From CAZPEV01 sp964585635 (GTDB taxonomy: Bacteria > Zixibacteria > MSB-5A5 > GN15 > JAAZOE01), in NCBI GenBank assembly GCA_964585635.1, contig CAZPEV010000022.1, forward strand, positions 1 through 27,133: a DNA stretch of 27,133 nt, given 5' to 3'. Position 1 is the first letter of the stretch; each line of letters begins with the position of its first letter. Made by a program: the position numbers and the translations under genes. The notes below the pieces were generated by a model. The model worked only from the letters and a program-made list of their open reading frames with translations. It did no database searches and had not been told where the DNA came from. Shown here piece by piece: positions 24,616 through 27,133 of the stretch.

Positions 24616-25603
24616 CGCTGACCACTACTTTGAAAACCTGATTCTCCCCGCGCTCCAACTTCCGGCGGGCCGCCTGAGCCTCGTTCTCGACCGCAAACCG
24701 CCCCACCAAAACCACCTGATAGGTCTTGTCGGAAATCAGGCGCGGCACGATCTCCACTGGGAATCCATAACTCTTGAATCTCTCGGCCATCTTCCGGGCG
24801 TTGTCTTTTTGCGCAAAGACACCGACCTGAACCGAATAGGCAATGTCCTTGAGTTTCTCCACCGATTCCTGGGCCGATTTCTGTTCCGAAAGCCGCCCCA
24901 ATGCTTCGGTCAAATCCTCTTGTCCGATGGCCTGGGGAGACTCCTCCCGCAACAGGTTATATTGAAGCAGCGCCCGTTCGGCTTCGCCGCTTTCCAGCGC
25001 CATCCTGGCCAACAGTATCAGACCGACCGGGGATAAGTTGTCATCGGCCGCGGCCGTGACTTGGTGACACAAGGCGGTCGCATCTTTTACCATTCCGCGA
25101 CGGTACTCCCTTTCGGCCCGGAGCAGACGGGCGAACTGGCCATAATATGTATCCGGATATTCCTGCAGGAGGAGGTCCACATATTGATCTGACGCTTTCC
25201 CCGCGCCGTGGGCCGCCAGCATCGCCAGCACCCGCTCTCGATAGGGACTCTTCTGCCGCTCTCGGAGAAACTTCTCCCCCAACGTCAGGACGCCGGCGGC
25301 ATCGCCCTGAGCCTCGAGCAACTGGAGCAGGTGGAAGGTCGCGGCCTCCCGGTATTGATCATCGATGCGCATGCGAATGGCGGTTTCCAGCCCATCTCTG
25401 ACAATTGACCCGCGCGACTCAAATAGCGCCGACAGAAAGAGATAGTCACCGTCATCCTGCCCGCCTATGGGCAACTGACGAAATTCCGTTTCGGCCTCAG
25501 AAATATCACCCCGCTGGTAGGACACATAGATGCGGGAAAGCCGATCATCGGCCGCTAGCGCCCCCGGCGCCAGGACCATCAGGACGATTGGAATCCATTT
25601 CAT
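24605..25603 (-). CDS. Exported helical-repeat protein with C-terminal SPOR domain
   Basis: The 332-residue protein has a signal peptide (1-17, ending ALA). Residues about 20-240 are helical and TPR-like (for example FHLLQLLEAQGDAAGVLTLGEKFL and LILLARMALESGEAERALLQYNLL). A SPOR domain covers about 258-330 (AYSVQVGVFAQKDNARKMAERFKSYGFPVEIV, then YQVVLVGRFAVENEAQAARRKL). SPOR domains bind denuded peptidoglycan at division sites, so a periplasmic envelope role is likely; the TPR-like part may bind a partner. The start shares four bases (ATGA) with the stop of lapB, and it overlaps mutS by 11 bases. No ribosome-binding site is visible, so translation is likely coupled to lapB. No gene symbol is justified. 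Confidence 0.92.
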   Translation of the reverse strand: MKWIPIVLMVLAPGALAADDRLSRIYVSYQRGDISEAETEFRQLPIGGQDDGDYLFLSALFESRGSIVRDGLETAIRMRIDDQYREAATFHLLQLLEAQGDAAGVLTLGEKFLRERQKSPYRERVLAMLAAHGAGKASDQYVDLLLQEYPDTYYGQFARLLRAEREYRRGMVKDATALCHQVTAAADDNLSPVGLILLARMALESGEAERALLQYNLLREESPQAIGQEDLTEALGRLSEQKSAQESVEKLKDIAYSVQVGVFAQKDNARKMAERFKSYGFPVEIVPRLISDKTYQVVLVGRFAVENEAQAARRKLERGENQVFKVVVSDDR

Positions 25604-26754
25604 GACTTGACTGAATCGAATGAATCAACCGCTTTGCAGCGGGGACATTGCCAGGCGATAGTCTCTGTCTCGAGGCCGCAGCTTCGGCAGTGGTATCGCC
25701 CGGTCTCCTTACGCGCCGCCATTTTCATGATCTGTTTAAAGATCCCATCGGCCGCCTCGCGCTTTCCCAGCGCCCGGTTCAACCGGTACAGCCCTAACTT
25801 GGCCAGCATGGAATCGGTGTGATTGTCCAGCGCCGTCGTATAATGATCGCGGGCCGCGTCCATCTCTCCCTTTTTCTCGAGGAAATAGGCCAACTCCAAC
25901 CGGGCCGTCAGGTGATCCGGGCAGGCCTGCAGAAGCCCCGTCAGGGCATCAGCGTATTCTCCATAACGACCGACCTCAAAAAATCCTTTTTTAAGCCTAT
26001 CGAACACCAGTTGACCCAGATCCGGCTTTAGTGTAATCACCTTGGTCCAGTAGCGCAAGGCGTCCTCGAGACGATTTTCGGTATAGTAGCTGTCACCGAT
26101 GGCCAGATATGCCGCCAGACACGCTTTGTCAAGATGAATCGCCTCCTTGTAAAACAGCCGGGCGCGATGCCGGTCATTCTGCCGATTCAAGTCATCCCCC
26201 TCGAACAATTTATAAAGGGCCAGCATATGACCTGAATCCTGACCATCAAGCTTGTCCAACCGCCGCCGAACGGCAGCAGCCTCTTTCCATTCCCCCGCCT
26301 TTTCATGCGCGCGGAGGCGGGCGCTAAGAGCAAAGCGGTCGCTGGCATTCCTCTCCAACACCTCGCCGATCGCCTTGAGGGCAGAGGATTCGTCCTTCAA
26401 TTCCATGAAGTCATGGTACAAGGCAATCAGGATTTCCTGCTTGACATCTCCGGGAAGGTTCTGCCTGAAAGTCAGGTCGCGATGAATCTGCAGCGCCTGC
26501 TCCGGTTTCTTGCCGCGACGAAGAATGTTGCCCATCCGGATATAGGCGTCGACATTATTGGTGTCGAGGCTGACGGCCTCCTTCAGCTTGATGAAAGCTT
26601 GTTCGTCCTGACCGCGCAGGACCGCCTTGAGACCCTCGACATACTGAGTCGGGTCAGGTTTCTGCGGCTGAATCTGTCCCCGGCGGGAAAGGTACATGAA
26701 GGTGCCGCCCAAGGCCATCGCCGCCAAGATGATCACGAATAGCGCTTCGCTCAT
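25600..26754 (-). CDS. lapB: LapB-like TPR protein with rubredoxin-type zinc ribbon
   Basis: LapB (YciM) helps control LpxC turnover through FtsH and LPS assembly in E. coli. The 384-residue product has one N-terminal transmembrane segment (about 4-22), a long TPR array (about 35-345), and a rubredoxin-like metal-binding end with two CxxC pairs (YHCRSCG and WQCPRCKA, about residues 357-376). This is the diagnostic LapB layout and length. It overlaps lapA by four bases (ATGA) and the SPOR gene by four bases. The immediate upstream lapA supports the call. Whether this organism's LapB controls LpxC cannot be seen here. Confidence 0.92.
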   Translation of the reverse strand: MSEALFVIILAAMALGGTFMYLSRRGQIQPQKPDPTQYVEGLKAVLRGQDEQAFIKLKEAVSLDTNNVDAYIRMGNILRRGKKPEQALQIHRDLTFRQNLPGDVKQEILIALYHDFMELKDESSALKAIGEVLERNASDRFALSARLRAHEKAGEWKEAAAVRRRLDKLDGQDSGHMLALYKLFEGDDLNRQNDRHRARLFYKEAIHLDKACLAAYLAIGDSYYTENRLEDALRYWTKVITLKPDLGQLVFDRLKKGFFEVGRYGEYADALTGLLQACPDHLTARLELAYFLEKKGEMDAARDHYTTALDNHTDSMLAKLGLYRLNRALGKREAADGIFKQIMKMAARKETGRYHCRSCGLETETIAWQCPRCKAVDSFDSVKS

Positions 26755-27083
26755 TTGGCCTCGTCCTTGCCGGAGAGGATGAATTTATCGGCCGCCTCCT
26801 CCACCGATCGATTGCGCAGAGCGGCGATTTCGTTGCCGAGCGCCTCGGCCGCTCGCTTATGCCGGCGGATGTCGCCCATTTGTCGAAAATAGACAGTGGC
26901 AAACAGAATGAACGACACCAGCATCCCAAAAATGAAGGCCCAATAGGCGACGATTATCAGGGGAACATTGATATAGCGGGTGTTGATGATATTGACCGCC
27001 ACTCGTTCTCCGGCATTATACACCGAAAAACCAAGAATAATGGCGACTAGGGCAATCACCACCAGTGCCCGGACAACCCACAT
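26751..27083 (-). CDS. lapA: LapA-like membrane protein (DUF1049)
   Basis: Small inner-membrane protein that partners LapB in LPS homeostasis in E. coli. The 110 residues contain two transmembrane segments (about 3-22 and 42-66) joined by a short loop, then a charged coiled-coil-like cytoplasmic tail (about 68-108). This is the LapA/DUF1049 layout, and the gene is directly followed by lapB with an ATGA overlap, the usual partnership. A GGAGG site lies about five bases before the ATG. It appears to be the first gene of the lapA-lapB-SPOR-mutS-mutL-miaA run. Confidence 0.9.
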   Translation of the reverse strand: MWVVRALVVIALVAIILGFSVYNAGERVAVNIINTRYINVPLIIVAYWAFIFGMLVSFILFATVYFRQMGDIRRHKRAAEALGNEIAALRNRSVEEAADKFILSGKDEAK

Positions 27084-27119
27084 AGACCCTCCTTGGATAG
27101 GGCAATTTCAGCCAGCTGC

Positions 27120-27125
27120 ATTATA
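27120..27125 (-). promoter_or_regulatory. -10 box of the lapA-miaA run (at window edge)
   Basis: On the minus strand a perfect TATAAT sits 36 bases before the lapA start. The matching -35 box would fall about 20 bases past the end of the window and cannot be checked. Confidence 0.5.
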
Positions 27126-27133
27126 TAACAGAA

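Noticed and set aside
1..27133. Mobile elements, CRISPR arrays, tRNA or rRNA genes
   Set aside because: I looked for transposase-like frames, terminal repeats, spaced direct repeats and tRNA-like cloverleaf arms and saw none that I could support.

Overview
This 27.1-kb window looks like chromosomal core sequence from a Gram-negative (diderm) bacterium of moderately high GC. Diderm evidence is the lapA/lapB pair (LPS-linked), a LysM lytic transglycosylase, an exported protein ending in a FlgD-like / type IX secretion (T9SS) type C-terminal domain, and lipobox or signal-peptide proteins. The T9SS-type tail, the BACON-like and DUF4384-like domains and the small basic AURKAIP1/COX24-type protein fit the FCB superphylum. 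A candidate phylum such as Zixibacteria is my guess, but this is inference from style and not proof. I see no tRNA, rRNA, CRISPR array, insertion sequence or prophage.

Layout. (1) 1-5198, minus strand: the heat-shock operon hrcA-grpE-dnaK-dnaJ-prmA (prmA cut by the window edge), preceded by a TTGACA promoter overlapped by a CIRCE operator. (2) 5259-8073, minus: three exported accessory proteins: a small Lys/Pro-rich protein, a DUF4384/PEGA-like protein with a long disordered basic tail, and an FN3-like lipoprotein. (3) 8371-11072, plus: purD-purE, coupled, then an exported TPR protein, closed by a strong bidirectional terminator at 11113-11145. (4) 11166-15361, minus: an exported protein built from three copies of an unrecognised repeat, and a 947-residue exported protein with a seven-bladed propeller, three BACON-like domains, a cohesin-like domain and a sorting tail. 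(5) 15581-19198, minus: a promoter at the 3' end of miaA drives a MltD-like transglycosylase and sppA; then come HU and a 31-residue mS38/bS22-like basic protein followed by hairpins. (6) 19205-27133, minus: a tightly overlapping run lapA-lapB-SPOR/TPR protein-mutS-mutL-miaA, with a probable -10 box at the window edge.

How it works together. Region 1 is HrcA-repressed protein folding plus ribosomal protein methylation. Region 6 physically couples envelope homeostasis (LapA/LapB, SPOR protein) with mismatch repair and tRNA modification. Regions 2 and 4 hold the lineage-specific exported proteins and are where unfamiliar biology is most likely. I did not find a clearly new multi-gene defence, mobile or biosynthetic system. 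The best leads are the triplicated-repeat protein, the multi-domain propeller protein, the 31-residue basic protein and the structured region upstream of purD.
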